A program made the translations under genes and the position numbers. From Mauremys mutica (taxonomy: Eukaryota; Chordata; Testudines; Geoemydidae), in NCBI RefSeq assembly GCF_020497125.1, contig NC_059075.1, positions 27,812,003 through 27,876,002 of the forward strand: 64,000 bases of DNA, in the 5' to 3' direction. The notes under the pieces are model-generated. The model saw nothing but the letters and a program-made list of their open reading frames with translations, had not been told where the DNA came from and did not search any database. Below are positions 1 to 10,795 of the stretch, piece by piece. Every line of letters begins with the position of its first letter. The stretch's first letter is position 1.

Positions 1-128
1 AGAGAGGGAGGGGCCTCAGCAAACGCCATTCAAACTCCGCAGGCGCCACTGCCGCAGCCGCCTGCTCCCGGGTTCCTCCTGCTGAGGCTCGTCCCGAGCA
101 GCCCCCCCGCCACCCATGCCCCTGCTGG
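1..128 (+). other. SYNE3: SYNE3 exon 1, mainly 5' UTR (left edge unknown)
   Basis: GC-rich sequence ends at a strong donor, GG|GTAAGTG, with GT at 129-130. An ATG at 116 opens four codons plus one base before the donor. Spliced to the exon starting at 29388, it reads in frame, without a stop, into the conventional start at 29402 and would add nine residues (MPLLVSSNA). The ATG has C at -3 and so a weak context. By comparison with other vertebrates I take this exon as 5' UTR, but the extension is a real possibility. The 5' end of the exon is not visible. Confidence 0.6.
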
Positions 129-430
129 GTAAGTGACCCCTTTCGGGCGCTCCGGGTCAGGGCCGGGGACGGGGGGCGCAAGCCCTGCGGGGTGCCCTGG
201 GGGAGGGCAGAGCGCTGCGCTTCGGCAGGGCACTTTCACATTCGCTGCTGAACGCCCAGAAGGGGCCGCCGAGCCCTCCGGGTCCCAGCCTGGCCCAGGC
301 CGTGGCAGGCGGGATCCGCGCGCTGACAAGCGGAGAGGAGAGTTGGCACGTTGTGCCCCCCCTTCTGCTGGAAACAAACTTTTTCTAGGCAGCGTAGGGA
401 GTGCGGGGGGGGGAAGGGTGCTGCACCCCC
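1..430. promoter_or_regulatory. SYNE3: CpG island covering the likely SYNE3 promoter and first exon
   Basis: This stretch is very GC-rich with many CpG dinucleotides, unlike most of the AT-balanced intron that follows. It contains a splice donor at 129, so it fits a CpG-island promoter with a 5' exon. The transcription start is not resolvable: no TATA box is obvious and the upstream part lies outside the window. The assignment to SYNE3 is an inference from strand and from the next downstream exons being SYNE3. Confidence 0.65.
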
Positions 431-470
431 AGGCTTGAAGTAGTAATAACAGCCCAAGTACATGGTGTCC

Positions 471-512
471 GCCTTCAGCGCCCCCACTATAAAAATTGTT
501 CCAGCACCACTG
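471..512. repeat. Short dispersed repeat, shared with 43051-43100
   Basis: A block of about 40 bp ending in AAAAATTGTTCCAGCACC recurs nearly unchanged at 43051-43100. The family is not identified; it is probably the end of a DNA transposon. Confidence 0.5.
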
Positions 513-628
513 CAGGGCTTGGGGAAATGAGTGAGTGGCGCTCAGCCTGAGAGGGGAAGCCACCAAGTTGGGTGGCAGCAGAGCTTAACGCTTTCCTGCC
601 CCTGGCGTGTCCCTGGCACCAGCTGGTG

Positions 629-1037
629 CAGTGGTTCTCAGCCAGGGGTACGGGTATGCCTGGGAGTACTGAGAGGTCCTCCAGGGGGTACATCAACTCA
701 GCTGGAGATTTGCCTAGCTTTACAACAGGCGACTTAAAAAGCACTTAGCAAAGTCAGTGCAAAAACTACCATTTCATACGGACAATGACTTGCTTTTACT
801 GCTCTGTACACTTTACACTGCAGTGTGAATTCAATATTTATATTCCAATTGAATTATTTTACAATTATATGGTAAAAATAAGACAGCAAGCAGTTTTTCA
901 GTACGCTGTAACACTTTTGTGATTTTATGTCTGATTTTGTAAGCAAGTAGTTTTTAAGTGAGTTGAAACTTGGGGGTGCACAACACAAATCAGACTCTGA
1001 AAGGGGCACAGTCGTCTGGAAAGGCTGAGAACCACTT
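629..1037. mobile_element. hAT-like non-autonomous element with 8 bp target duplication
   Basis: The left end reads CAGTGGTTCTCAGCC and the right end is its inverse, GGCTGAGAACCACTT. Flanking bases AGCTGGTG (621-628) and AACTGGTG (1038-1045) agree at 7 of 8 positions, as expected for a hAT target-site duplication. The interior is AT-rich and shows no transposase frame. Confidence 0.75.
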
Positions 1038-1663
1038 AACTGGTGGGTTTGCCCTGCGCTTGAATCCTGTGGGTGCTAATATTATTCCTGAGGCTCCATT
1101 CAGTGTTTTATCCCGCACCTGCACTCTGTTGTGTTCAGCAGGTCTCTCTGTCAGTCAGCAGGAACGGGGGAGGGAGAGGAGCAGTGCACTGGCATTCTGG
1201 TATTCCACACGGACATGTAGTATAATGTATTTATAGTTAACCCAAGCAGCCCTGCGGGTGGTGTGAGAGCTACTATGGTACAGCCCTTAATGGTAGTATT
1301 CATTTTAACATCCGCTCCCCCCTCCTGCCCAAACACGTGGTAGGGTCAGTGTATAGTGAAACTGAGAACTATACTAGGCTAGTAGGGAGTTCCCTTGAAA
1401 AATTCCAATCTGTTTGGAGTTGCAACATGAGCACAAAATGAAAACATCTTTAATTGGTATTGCATAAACTACAAAGAGCTGGAGATGTTCAGGGGCCCGA
1501 TCCTGCAAACAGTTCCATGTGTACAGGCCCCTTGTGGCCAAGTAGAGCAGCAGTGTCATTTCAGAAAAATTCTGTGGGGCTCCAAGTTGTATCCGCGTAT
1601 AGAACATTATATCTGATTATATAGCCTGCAGGGGTCGGGGGAGAAGAAGTGGTGCATATAGAC

Positions 1664-2001
1664 CAGTGGCAGGCAACCTGTGGCCCATGGGCTGCATGCA
1701 GTAATCCATTTGCAGGCCGCGAGACAGTGTTTACATTGATGATCCGCAGGCATGGCCGCCTGCAGCTCCCAGTGGCTGCGGTTTGCCGTTTCCGGCCAGT
1801 GAGAGCTGCGGGAAGAGGCACAGGCCACAGGGATGTGCTGGCCGATGCTTCCTGCAGCTCCCATTGGCTGGGAACGGCGAACCGCAGCCACTGGGAGCTG
1901 CAGGCGGTCGTGCCTGCCGATGGGCATGTAAACACTGTCTCGTGGCCCGCCAGCGGATTACCCTGACGGGCTGCATGTGGGCCGCAGGCTGCCCACCACT
2001 G
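1664..2001. mobile_element. hAT-like MITE that is largely one inverted repeat
   Basis: Ends are CAGTGGCAGGCAACCTG and its near-inverse CAGGCTGCCCACCACTG. Flanks ATATAGAC and CTAAAGAC match at 6 of 8 bases. Inside, the segment around 1757-1800 returns inverted around 1869-1906, so single strands could form a long GC-rich hairpin. Several open frames over it are by-products of this structure. No protein is encoded. Confidence 0.75.
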
Positions 2002-2325
2002 CTAAAGACCTATGAAAAAGAGGGGGGGGAGTGGCAAACAAAGCGCGTGGGGTGGGGGCAGCTGTCTTCTTTCCCCATAGCAAACGGTGCCTTTGAAGTG
2101 GAGCACTAAGGATTCTGCACCAGGGAAAGGGTTTGTGTGGCTCTCTTTGCAGGCTCAGGCTCTGTGTTTGTGATACCTAGAACCACAAGTCCAGATTCCA
2201 TCACCCTTAATTCTTCTTCACTAGATAAATTGAGCACCAGGCAGTTTTCCATGTCTGGCTCTGTTGGATGAAAATGTAAAAACAAAGTCCTGTCTGGTAG
2301 ACACTGTGGATGTTAACACTATGGG

Positions 2326-2523
2326 AGGCGGTGTGGCCTAGTGGATAGAGCTGGGAGACCTAGGTTCTAGTCTCAGCTCTGCCACTGGTTTACTGGGAAA
2401 CCTTGGGCAAATCACCTCACCTCTCTGTGCCTCATCTGTAAAATGAGGATAATGATTGTGACCTTTGTAAAGCACTGTGAGACCTACCAATGAAGAGTGC
2501 TACCCAAGAGAGAGGTATTATTA
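2326..2523 (+). repeat. MIR-type SINE
   Basis: The sequence carries the tRNA-derived head (GTGGCCTAGTGGATAGAG), the phrase GCTCTGCCACTGGTTTACTG, and the MIR core CTTGGGCAAATCACCTCACC followed by CTGTAAAATGAGGATAAT. It is a diverged but nearly complete copy. Confidence 0.85.
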
Positions 2524-3690
2524 CTCAGTGTTCAGACAGTCACGAAGGTGAGTACAATATAAATAACTACATAGACATCAGCGACCCCGTGGCACTTTTG
2601 TAGGTGCCTGGGTGAACTGTCCCCTGCCTCCACTGTTGTATAAAGTTATAATCCTGGGAGAGCTCTTTACGCCCTTAAAACCAGCTATCACCTTTTGCTA
2701 TTGCTTTTGTATTAAAGACACAGTGTAAATAAATGTAAAGTAACAATGGAATGAAAATGGGAGTTTGCCCTGGAAACTCTGGTGCAGTTTAATGATAGTG
2801 TCCCATTTTGTGCTCTGATAGAATGAAATCTCATTTAAAATGAAAGACGTGGCTGGGGGTGGGAGGAAAAAGGGGAGGCAGACATCTGCAGTTTGGTCCT
2901 TTACAACTTGGAATCAACAGCCTAAATCTCTGACATCAATGTGTAATTTGCTCTTTATTATCCCATTACATTGTGAACAAGTCTTGACTCATAGCCCTCA
3001 AGGGTTAATGTAAAAGGCACATTTCCCTGTGTGTAATTACTTGGCCATCACGGCTCATCCAAGGCCACATAGCAAGGCTGTGTAATTACAGCTTGGCACA
3101 CAGTACTCCAGTGTTGTAGATGTGTTGCTGGCATACTCTGTTCAGGGAATCCTGCCCACGCTGTTTGACTGGCAGTTGCAAGGGCCCGTAAAAATGAAGA
3201 ATAAACAATCATCGTTCCAGAAGGGGAGTTGCTTCCACCAAAGGGGCAGGGAAGGGAAACTCTTTGAGATTGTCAGTTGGGTGAGTGACTGGGGCAAAGG
3301 AACCACAGAGACAATTAAAATGTGTTTCCTGTTGTTTGGCTTCAGCTCCATAAAGCCCACCCTTAAATCACCATGCTCTCCCTTGCTATATATTGTACTC
3401 CAACAACGAACGTTGTTTTCAGGGGTTGTAATTGTACTAAGCTATGGAACAACAGTCCACGAAATCAATGTGTCAGAAATGGAACCTCCCATCTTCGCTG
3501 CTGTGCTCACTCCTGTTCCTTCCCCTCTTATCTCTGTCCCATTTGGCAACTGCACTATCCACCTTGTGGCGCAGGCTCACAGGCTTGTGTGAGCCTCTTC
3601 CTCTCTTCTCTCCTGGTGTCCAAACTCTTGTTAAATCCAGCGGCTTAGCATGTGTGTGTGAGGAAAGCTAAAACTTGAGCCCTACCACCC
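2524..3690. other. Intronic stretch, nothing recognised
   Basis: No exon, RNA gene or clear transposon was recognised. A 156-codon open frame at 3122-3592 has no recognisable domain. Around 3050-3100 there is a weak L2-like phrase, too short to call. Confidence 0.5.
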
Positions 3691-3988
3691 AGGGCAGGGG
3701 GGCGCGGAGGGGGCGCAAAGCTGAAACCCAATGGCTTCAGCTCCAGGCAGGGAGCCTGTAACCTGAGCCCTGCCAGCAAGGGCTGAAGCTTTGGCGCCAG
3801 GCAGTGGAGCTTGGGCTTGGGCTTTGGCCCTGGGTAGTGGGGTTCAGGCTTTAGCTTCTGCCACAGGTGGTGAGGCTCAGACTTTGGCTCTGGCTCTGGC
3901 TCCTAGCCCCAGCAAGTCTATCACCAGCCCTGGTGACCCCATTAAAACAGGGTCACAAGCCACGTTGGGCTACTGACCCACAGTTTGA
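3691..3988. repeat. Low-complexity GC-rich remnant of a hAT-like element
   Basis: The block consists of imperfect iterations of TTGGGCTTGGGCTTTGGC type and ends ...ACTGACCCACAGTTTG. That resembles the terminal region of SPIN/hAT-like elements. Its expected last bases are missing where the - strand LINE relic begins. Confidence 0.45.
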
Positions 3989-4106
3989 TCATCATCATCA
4001 TCATGTTCCTATTATGCCTCTGGTGTTTAGGGTAGTAATGAAGCTCCTCCACTCCTGTCTGTTTCTGGCAAGTCTTTCAATGGTCCCCAGCTGTGCCCCA
4101 GGTTTT

Positions 4107-5110
4107 TCAGCTCAGCTTCCACAGCTCTTCGCTATGTTTTTTTCGGGTGGCCTCGTTTTTGCTTCCTTCAGGTGTCCATCTTATTGCTACTCTGGTGATG
4201 GAATCAGTTTCCATCCGAAGCACATGACGGATCCATCTCCAGCGCCCCCTGGCAATGCTGGTGCTCAGGTCCTCTTGGCTGCACTGTGTCAATAGATCTT
4301 GGTTTGAGATTGTTCTGGGCCAAAATATACGGAGGATTTTTCCAAGGCAGGTTGTATGGAATGAAGACAGTTTGGACATGTCATACTTTCTCATGCCCCA
4401 GCATTCTGCACTATAAAGTAGTGTTGAAAGTATGCAGCTCTGATAAATCTTGAGTTTGGTTTTGGTGTTGTATTTTGATGATTTCCAGACTGTATTTAAG
4501 CTCCTGAAGGTGTTTCTGGCTTTCTTGATTTTGTTTCGGATGTCCTGGCTTGTTCCACCGTCCTGACTGATGGTGCTGTCCAAATATGTGAATGTATCTA
4601 CTGGTGATGGTGAGGCAATATTAAAGGTCATGATATCTGTCTTACTGTGGTTGATTTTCAGTCCAATTTGCTGTCTGAATACGTTGAGTCTAGTTGTTTT
4701 TTCTTGTATATGGTGTTGGGTATGTGATAGGAGAGCGACATCATCTGCAAAGTCCAGGTCTTCAAGGGATGAGAAGAGTGTCCATTTAATGCCTTGTGGC
4801 ATGTTTTCTGTTGCACGCTGCATTACCCAGTCAATGGCAATATTGAAGATGATTGCAGACATGACACACCCCTGATGTACTCCTGTTTTGACTTCAAAAC
4901 TGAGCTCACTGTGATCAACACTGCATGTAAAGTTGAAATAGAAGCTTTTGATTACGTTGATTGTACGAAAAGGAATTCCATATGCCCGCAGAATGCGCCA
5001 TAGGCTGGTTCTGTGAATGCTATCAAACGCCTTCTCAAAGTCTATGAAATTTATGCAGAGTTGCCATTGCCATTCTAAGCACTGTTCTGTTACGTTTTGT
5101 AGAGTGAAGA
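4107..5110 (-). pseudogene. Reverse transcriptase fragment of the RTE-like LINE
   Basis: About 330 codons remain open. Visible RT motifs in order are INFIDFEKAFDSIHR, VHQGCVMSAIIFNIAIDWVM, and the catalytic LDFADDVALLSH (FADD box, around 4731-4760), then GLKINHSKTD and a C-terminal RWRWIRHVLRM. These are the palm and thumb of a non-LTR reverse transcriptase. It lacks its N-terminal endonuclease and has no neighbouring first frame, so it is a dead copy. A further 40 or so codons lie at 5918-6036, beyond the inserted MITE. Confidence 0.8.
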
Positions 5111-5909
5111 CAGGGCTCTCATTAGGCATATGCAGAACATGCAGCTGCGTAGGGCACCACATAATTTGGGGCACCAAATTTCGTGGTGCCCAAGGCAGCT
5201 GCATGCTGCGTATGCGGTGCTGGCTCCAGCGGCCATCCCCATCCCCCAGCCAGCGCCCTGCTCCACCCCCGTCCTGCCCCCATTTGACCCCTTCTCCCAA
5301 GCACTCCCCACCTCTGCTCTGCCCCCACCACGCCCCCATTCCACCCCTTCCTTCAAGCCCCCTCCCCCGCAGTGACGTGGCCCGCAGGATTAGTGGGGTA
5401 CTGAAGCCGGCAGAAGGGATCGGGCCCACCCCCGCACTCACCAGTGGCAGCAGAAAGCAGAGCAACCTGGCCCCAGCCCGCTCCGCTCCATCAGCTCCCA
5501 GCCGCGTTGCTCCACTTCCCCCCACCGCCACTGGGGGTGGGCCTGACCCCTTCCTCCAAGCCCCCTCCCCCAAGCGACAGGGCTGGGAGCTGGGAGAGTG
5601 GAGCGGTCTGGGGCCGGGTTGCTCTGCTTCCCACTGCCGCCGATGAGGGCGGGGGGGATGGGGCAGGCCCGACTCCTGCTGCTGGCGCCAGACCACCTGC
5701 TAATCCCCAGTGCTGTCCTGGGTCTCCCTGCCCCGCTGCTGCCCCCCACATCTCCTGCCCCTGCGGCCCTGCAGCCCTTGAGTGCAGTCCCTTCCGCCCC
5801 CCTCGGAGGGGCCAGCCAGCCAGCGGAGCGCACCTTCCTCCCCCCTCCGCAGACGGGGGTGCAAGTGCTTGGGCTGCGTAGGGCACCACCATAGGTAGGG
5901 ACGGCCCTA
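5111..5909. mobile_element. GC-rich hAT-like element inserted in the LINE, exact 8 bp target duplication
   Basis: AGTGAAGA occurs directly at 5103-5110 and again at 5910-5917. The ends are CAGGGCT... and ...GGCCCTA. The left part holds a palindrome built on GCGTAGGGCACCA, also found at 42943-43005, and the rest is C-rich filler. Long open frames here on both strands are compositional. The insert plus one duplication is 807 bp, a multiple of three, so the LINE frame is not shifted across it. Confidence 0.8.
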
Positions 5910-6036
5910 AGTGAAGATCTGGTCTGTGCATCCACACCATTTCCGAAAACCAGCTTGCTCTTTTCTCAGAACGCTATCAACTGCCTCTGATATATGGTGG
6001 ACTATGATCTTACACAATACTTTCCTTGGGACAGAT

Positions 6037-7680
6037 AAAAGTGTGATAAAAGAGAACCCCGGAAAAACCTGTCTTCTGCTCCTGCAGCTGTGAGCGTATC
6101 TCCCCCAACGTCTTCCTTAAGATTCTTCCCTGGCTCCTTGTTTTCTCTCAGTTGAGAGTCCATGCTCTCACTTCCAAGACTCTGCACATCCATGCTGTAA
6201 AGGGGGAATACACAAAGCTGCAGCATTGCGTCAGTTTCCCCTAGCCCCTTGTTTTCTGTTGACTCCCCTGTTCCCAAATGCCTGTTTTCTGTTTATGGTT
6301 TCTGTCTCCATTAGGACTTCTTTCAGCAAAATTTTACTCATGCAAGTAGCCCTTAGTCACATGAGTAGTCCCACTGAAGTCTGTTGGAATTATTCACATA
6401 TGTAAGGGTTACTCAAATGAGTAAGGGTTGCAGGATTGTCTTTAAAGCAAGGCTGTCTTCTCATTTGCCTCTAAATCATCATGTCCTCCATATGGTGCTA
6501 AATAAATAATGAAAAAATAATACAAATAGCACCACATTCCATTGAGATCCATTTGCTGTTACTCCTTGGGACATTACTTCTAGCTCCGTGTATGTTGCAA
6601 GCTGTTCGAAAATCTTTGTACATGGTAATTCCTTGCTGGTTACGGAATGTAAAAAAGAAATAATAAAAGGCATCAATTGTTTTTCAGTGTTTTTTGAAAG
6701 GGTCTCAAATCTGTGGGCAGTGGACGTGCACAAATGCAGAATCTCTTGTTGCCAAGGATGTGAGCCAAGTGGGTTTTGAGGGAAAATGTAACCAGTTACG
6801 GCCCCTAGCAACTTGATCTCTACAGAAGGCATAACTCTGAGTGAGTCACATGAACATTATTGTTTACAAATGAGTTATGATGAAGCAGACTCTGTCAAAG
6901 CTGATAGTCCTTCTATGAAAATACATAACAATATTCTCCTCTTTAGATCATTGCTCTCCTCTAATCCTGTGCTCCCACTTTCTTCGTGGACCCAATCCTG
7001 AGAAGTGCTGAGTGCTCTCAGCTCCTGTTAGCATTTGGCACCTCGCGAGGTCAGGCAGTGTGCTCCTCTGCTCCCATCTTCTCCTCCTCCACCTTTTCCT
7101 TCGGGCTCTGTGCCCCTGCTGCTCTCCCCTTGGAGCAGTCTCCCACAACCCACATGCTGAGCTCTCTCCCTCTCCTTTAGAGCCTTCCTGAAAGGCTTCT
7201 CCTTTTGAATAGCCTTCCTTTGCATGACCTTCATCTCCTGATCTCACTGACAACATCTCTGACCCTTATGTGCAAACCATTGTCTGGTGCATCACATAGG
7301 TCTTTTACAGTGTTAGCTCCCCAAGGCAAGTGTTAGCTCCCCAAGGTCTTCTGTGTCCTTCAAGTGCTTGATTTGTATGGCACAATGGGGCCCTGAGCTC
7401 TGTTGGGGTCTTTAGTTAAGACAGTTGGTCTCTTTGTTAAGGCTGTTGTGTTGGATATATTTATGGCCAGTTCTTTGTTTATGTGTATGTTGTAAATTTA
7501 AATTTATGGGATGGGAGCACTGGATAGATGCCCGTAAATATGTTTAAAAATTTTAAGAAAATAAATAGTACAAAAAATTAGTAATAAAAAAATATGGGGC
7601 TGTTAGCTTTGACAATGTTCCCTTTAACTGAGAGACGGAGCGAACTGCGGTTTGTTGCAAAAATATTTAGAACAGTTACT
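6037..7680. other. Intronic stretch with minor repeats
   Basis: 6340-6440 contains variants of the turtle-wide phrase CATGAGTAGTCCCACTGAAG. At 7309-7348 a 20 bp unit (TGTTAGCTCCCCAAGG core) is duplicated in tandem. No exon or RNA gene was recognised. Confidence 0.5.
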
Positions 7681-7682
7681 GT

Positions 7683-7830
7683 TGTGGTGCAAACCAGCAG
7701 CAGGTTGGGAATAGTAATGGTATTCAAAAGCTGTTACCATTTGATGGCTGTTTGGTGGTTTATGTGAAACAAATATCATGGTCTCATCCAGTTCCCATTA
7801 GGGAGATTACAAAAACCACGGTCCTTATTG
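7683..7830 (+). repeat. Unclassified old repeat, copy 1
   Basis: The phrase TTACCATTTGATGGCTGT followed by GTGGTTTATGTGAAAC and CTCATCCAGTTCCCATTA recurs in modified form near 10550-10745 and 28600-28740. All three copies have the same orientation. The family is not identified. Confidence 0.5.
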
Positions 7831-7831
7831 G

Positions 7832-9250
7832 CATCCGCATTGGCAGCCCAGACATTGAGACCAAAAATGTAATTGGCTACAGATATTGAGTTACCTTCTC
7901 ATATCTAGAGGTAGCTCCTCCAGCATTGAGACACTTTGGGGAGTAGCTTGCTTGGGTAGTGCCCATGCTGTACCTGGAACACTCCATTTTCCAAGTGTGC
8001 CAGTCCAGTACCAAATAGAGCATCAAATGAGTTCAGAACACTGCAAGAGGTTAGCTTTCAGGTATATAAAGCCAGTGCAAACAGTAAATATACTAGATTT
8101 GTTAATCATTGTGCTTGGCTGTGGTTGACTCATGGATTTAGCAAGGTGGGGCGAGCCATTGCTTTTTATGTTTTGTGCCTGCGCTATTCACTGACAACCA
8201 AGACTCTTGAAACAATGACGGATTAAATCGAGTTACTCCCAGGATGACATTAGCCTTATTACAATGAAATGATTCATTGTGATGTCAGCTGCGGAACTTT
8301 CAACTTCTGCTGAATTAAGGAGCCCTGCCTTACTAAATGACAGGAGCCTCTTGTCCAGTCCAGTCTGTATAATGCAAACGTAGAAGCTGGGACTGTTTGT
8401 AAGCCTTAGGAGGGTCATGCCAGGCTGTGATTTGTGTGTGTGTGCATGCACGTGCCTTCAGTTAATAAACAATCTTCGATGGCCTGTGCTTTCTGTGTAG
8501 AAATAAATTTGGGCAGACATCTTAATTGCACTGCAAGAAAAAAAGGCGGTGATTTCTCAAGAAGGCACGGCCCTATCTGGTGCTCTTTAGGTTGTTTGGT
8601 ATTAGACTACTTAATTCCTTGTGGTTTTGATGTTTTATTTATATATCACCATTGGTGTCCATCCTACTTTACTGCCAAAAGGAGACCAGGGGCTTGACAC
8701 AAAATGCACTGAACTCCACAGCACTCTTTCCTTTGACTTCACTGGGGTTGGGATCAGGTGTCAGGCCCTAACCCCGGGCCACATCCAAATTGCACAGATA
8801 ACATACTGGGGAAAGTGGAAAGGAAGGGAGACGGGAAACAAGGAAACCAGGTAGGCCAACATTCATTCCGAATTCAGATAAGTGGGGGGTGGTTCTGTGT
8901 TTTCCTGGTTTGTTTGTATGTATGTATTTATTACAAGTTGACGTAACAGTTAGAACTGCAATATGCAGTAAGGCACTTACGACTCAAAATGTTCTGAAAT
9001 GTGGTCATGCTATCAGTGGCACTGACCTGTAAGTGGTTATTCATACCTTTTAAAGTTGCATGGGCACTATTTATTTTTTTGTGCATAATGCCTGTCAACG
9101 GAGAATCCCAGAAACAATTGAGATATTGGGCCATAATCTGCTCCCATGAAAATCAGTGGTAAAAAATGCACTGGCTTTAATGGGAGAAGAATCAGATCCA
9201 TGAATGTTTCAAACATCCTTGGGAGGTAGATAAATATAATTATATCTCTA
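7832..9250. other. Intronic stretch, nothing recognised
   Basis: No exon or clear transposon was seen. A GTGTGTGTGTGCATGCACGTG run lies at about 8432-8452. Confidence 0.4.
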
Positions 9251-9580
9251 TTACAGTTCAGGAAACAAAGGCATATGGGGACCAAGTGATTTACCCAAGG
9301 GTACGTCTTCACTACCCGCCGGATCGGCGGGTAGCAATCGAATTCTCGGAGTTTGATGTATCGCGTCTCATCAAGACACGATATATCGAACTCCGAACGC
9401 GCTCCCGTCGACTCCGGAACTCCACCACCGCAAACGGCGGTGGCGGAGTCGACGGGGGAGCCGCGGACGTCGATCCCGACCCCCCCCCCAGTGTAGACCA
9501 GGCCCAAGTGCCACAGTGGTTGAGTGACAGTCAGGAATAGAACTGCTGATCCAGAGTCCAAGCATCCACTGAACACATTC
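9251..9580 (+). repeat. L2-type LINE 3' fragment, interrupted
   Basis: The left half (AGTTCAGGAAACAAAGGC, then CAAGTGATTTACCCAAGG) and right half (GAGTGACAGTCAGGAATAGA, then TCCAGAGTCC) are consecutive parts of the L2/CR1-type 3' region. They are separated by a GC-rich MITE at 9300-9504. Confidence 0.65.
9300..9504. mobile_element. CpG-rich hAT-like MITE nested in L2
   Basis: Ends are GGGTACGTCTTCACTAC and the near-inverse GTGTAGACCAGGCCC. Flanks share CCCAAG on both sides. The interior carries several short inverted repeats (for example CCACCGCAAACGGCGGTGG) and many intact CpGs, which suggests a fairly recent insertion. Confidence 0.7.
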
Positions 9581-9810
9581 TCTCCTATTTATTACTTTGG
9601 TGCAATAGTGTCTTGTGGTTTTCGTGAATGTCATGCTTCATGGTTCTAAATGGCAGAAGACTCAGGACAACGCTAACTCTGAGAGAACTAGAGCCTTCTT
9701 GAAAATCCTTTTATTTATCTAATAAATATTGACCTGATTCTACACTTGTTTATTTAAGTAAAATTCCCATTGAAGTTTTGTGAGTTTTGCCTGAGTAGGC
9801 AGTATATTGT

Positions 9811-9912
9811 TTGCAGTGTTGTAGCTTTGTTGGTCCAAGGATATGAGAGAGACAAGGTGGGGGATGTAATAACTTTTATTGGTCCAATATCCTCACCTAC
9901 CTTGTTTCTAAG
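9811..9912 (+). repeat. Repeat fragment, possibly Penelope-type terminal sequence
   Basis: The phrase GTTGTAGCTTTGTTGGTCC followed by ATATGAGAGAGACAAGGTGG and TTTTATTGGTCCAATATC is one I know as dispersed in turtle and crocodile genomes. Linking it to Penelope-like elements is from memory and uncertain. Confidence 0.45.
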
Positions 9913-9985
9913 GAGTACATTGTCAACTCCTTTTGTGAAGTGAAACAACCTTGAAACAATTTATAGGTGGGCGATTGTTAAGGGA

Positions 9986-10262
9986 GGAAGGATGGCCATG
10001 TGGTTAAGGCACTGGACTGGGATCAAAGAGAGCTGGGTCCATATTTCAAGCTCTGCTACAGACTAATACCTGATGTGTTTCGAGTTTGGCACCCTAAATC
10101 ACAGGTCACTGTTGGAAACCACGGCCTTAATTTCCTTTGTGCCTCTCTCCAAAATGAGTATGCTCATCCTTTCCTAATGGACAAGGGTGTTGTGAGGCAA
10201 GAGACATTCATGAATGTGGGGCACTGAGATAATCTGATGAGCACTGTAGAGAAGCCTGTAAG
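9986..10262 (+). repeat. Diverged MIR-type SINE
   Basis: It opens with GCCATGTGGTTAAGGCACTG (tRNA-like head) and continues with TTCAAGCTCTGCTACAGACT. The MIR 3' half follows: TTGTGCCTCTCTCCAAAATG and GGGTGTTGTGAGGC. A 97-218 bp open frame over it is spurious. Confidence 0.65.
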
Positions 10263-10549
10263 TAGGTAAATAAGCTAGCACATGGGCTGGAATGACAGCA
10301 GCAAGAAGAAAATTAAATTGTGACTCAAGAGCTAGGATAATTTTTAAATTGTAATGTAGCCTCTGTTTGTTATGTGGATCAGTGGTGTCTGATTTAAGGA
10401 ATCAGACACCAGGTTTTTTTACTGTTATAATAATGAAGAAATTGTAGGAGACTAGAGGGTATTGTGTTTTAGACTAAAAAACAATTTTACAGAACTAATC
10501 AGCATTTTATAATGCTAACACATGCACCGAATCTTTGGATGTCTGCAGC

Positions 10550-10745
10550 AAAGATATCTGTATTAGGCAGCCATTGGGGACTGGATGGCTTGGCAATAAT
10601 GGGGTATAGAGCCTTTTACCTCTGGGTAATTGGCTTGAATCCATACTGGGTCAGCAGTGACAGAAAGCCATTACCATCTGATGACTGTATGGTGACTTAT
10701 GTGAAATGAGTTGGTCTCAGTCCAGTTCCCAATGGACTCCTATAT
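10550..10745 (+). repeat. Unclassified old repeat, copy 2
   Basis: It contains CATTACCATCTGATGACTGT, GGTGACTTATGTGAAATGAG and GTCTCAGTCCAGTTCCCA, matching the copy at 7683-7830 in order and orientation. Confidence 0.5.
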
Positions 10746-10795
10746 AGACTGTAACCAAAATCCTGACTGATTTAGAACAATGCTTCCTCAGCTCT

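Larger units (their letters stand above)
3989..6036 (-). mobile_element. Non-LTR retrotransposon relic (RTE-like), split by a MITE
   Basis: A reverse transcriptase reads leftward from about 6036 to 4107 and is interrupted by a separate element at 5111-5909. On the + strand its 3' end starts with a short (ATC)n run at 3989-4003, equivalent to a (GAT)n tail on its own strand. Short tandem-repeat tails are typical of RTE-type LINEs. The 5' part, including any endonuclease, is lost. The RTE assignment comes from the tail and general protein resemblance and is not certain. Confidence 0.7.

Noticed and set aside
133..566. Open frames of 101-178 codons over the CpG island
   Set aside because: They are products of GC-rich composition, and the exon 1 donor at 129 shows this is a 5' exon and intron. 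No domains are visible.
3122..3592. 156-codon open frame on the + strand
   Set aside because: No recognisable domain, no repeat-borne protein, no splice or promoter support. Most likely chance in intron 1.
5017..5940. Several 80-209 codon open frames on both strands
   Set aside because: They lie in the GC-rich hAT-like insert and are Pro/Ala/Ser-rich or Gly-rich, which reflects composition.
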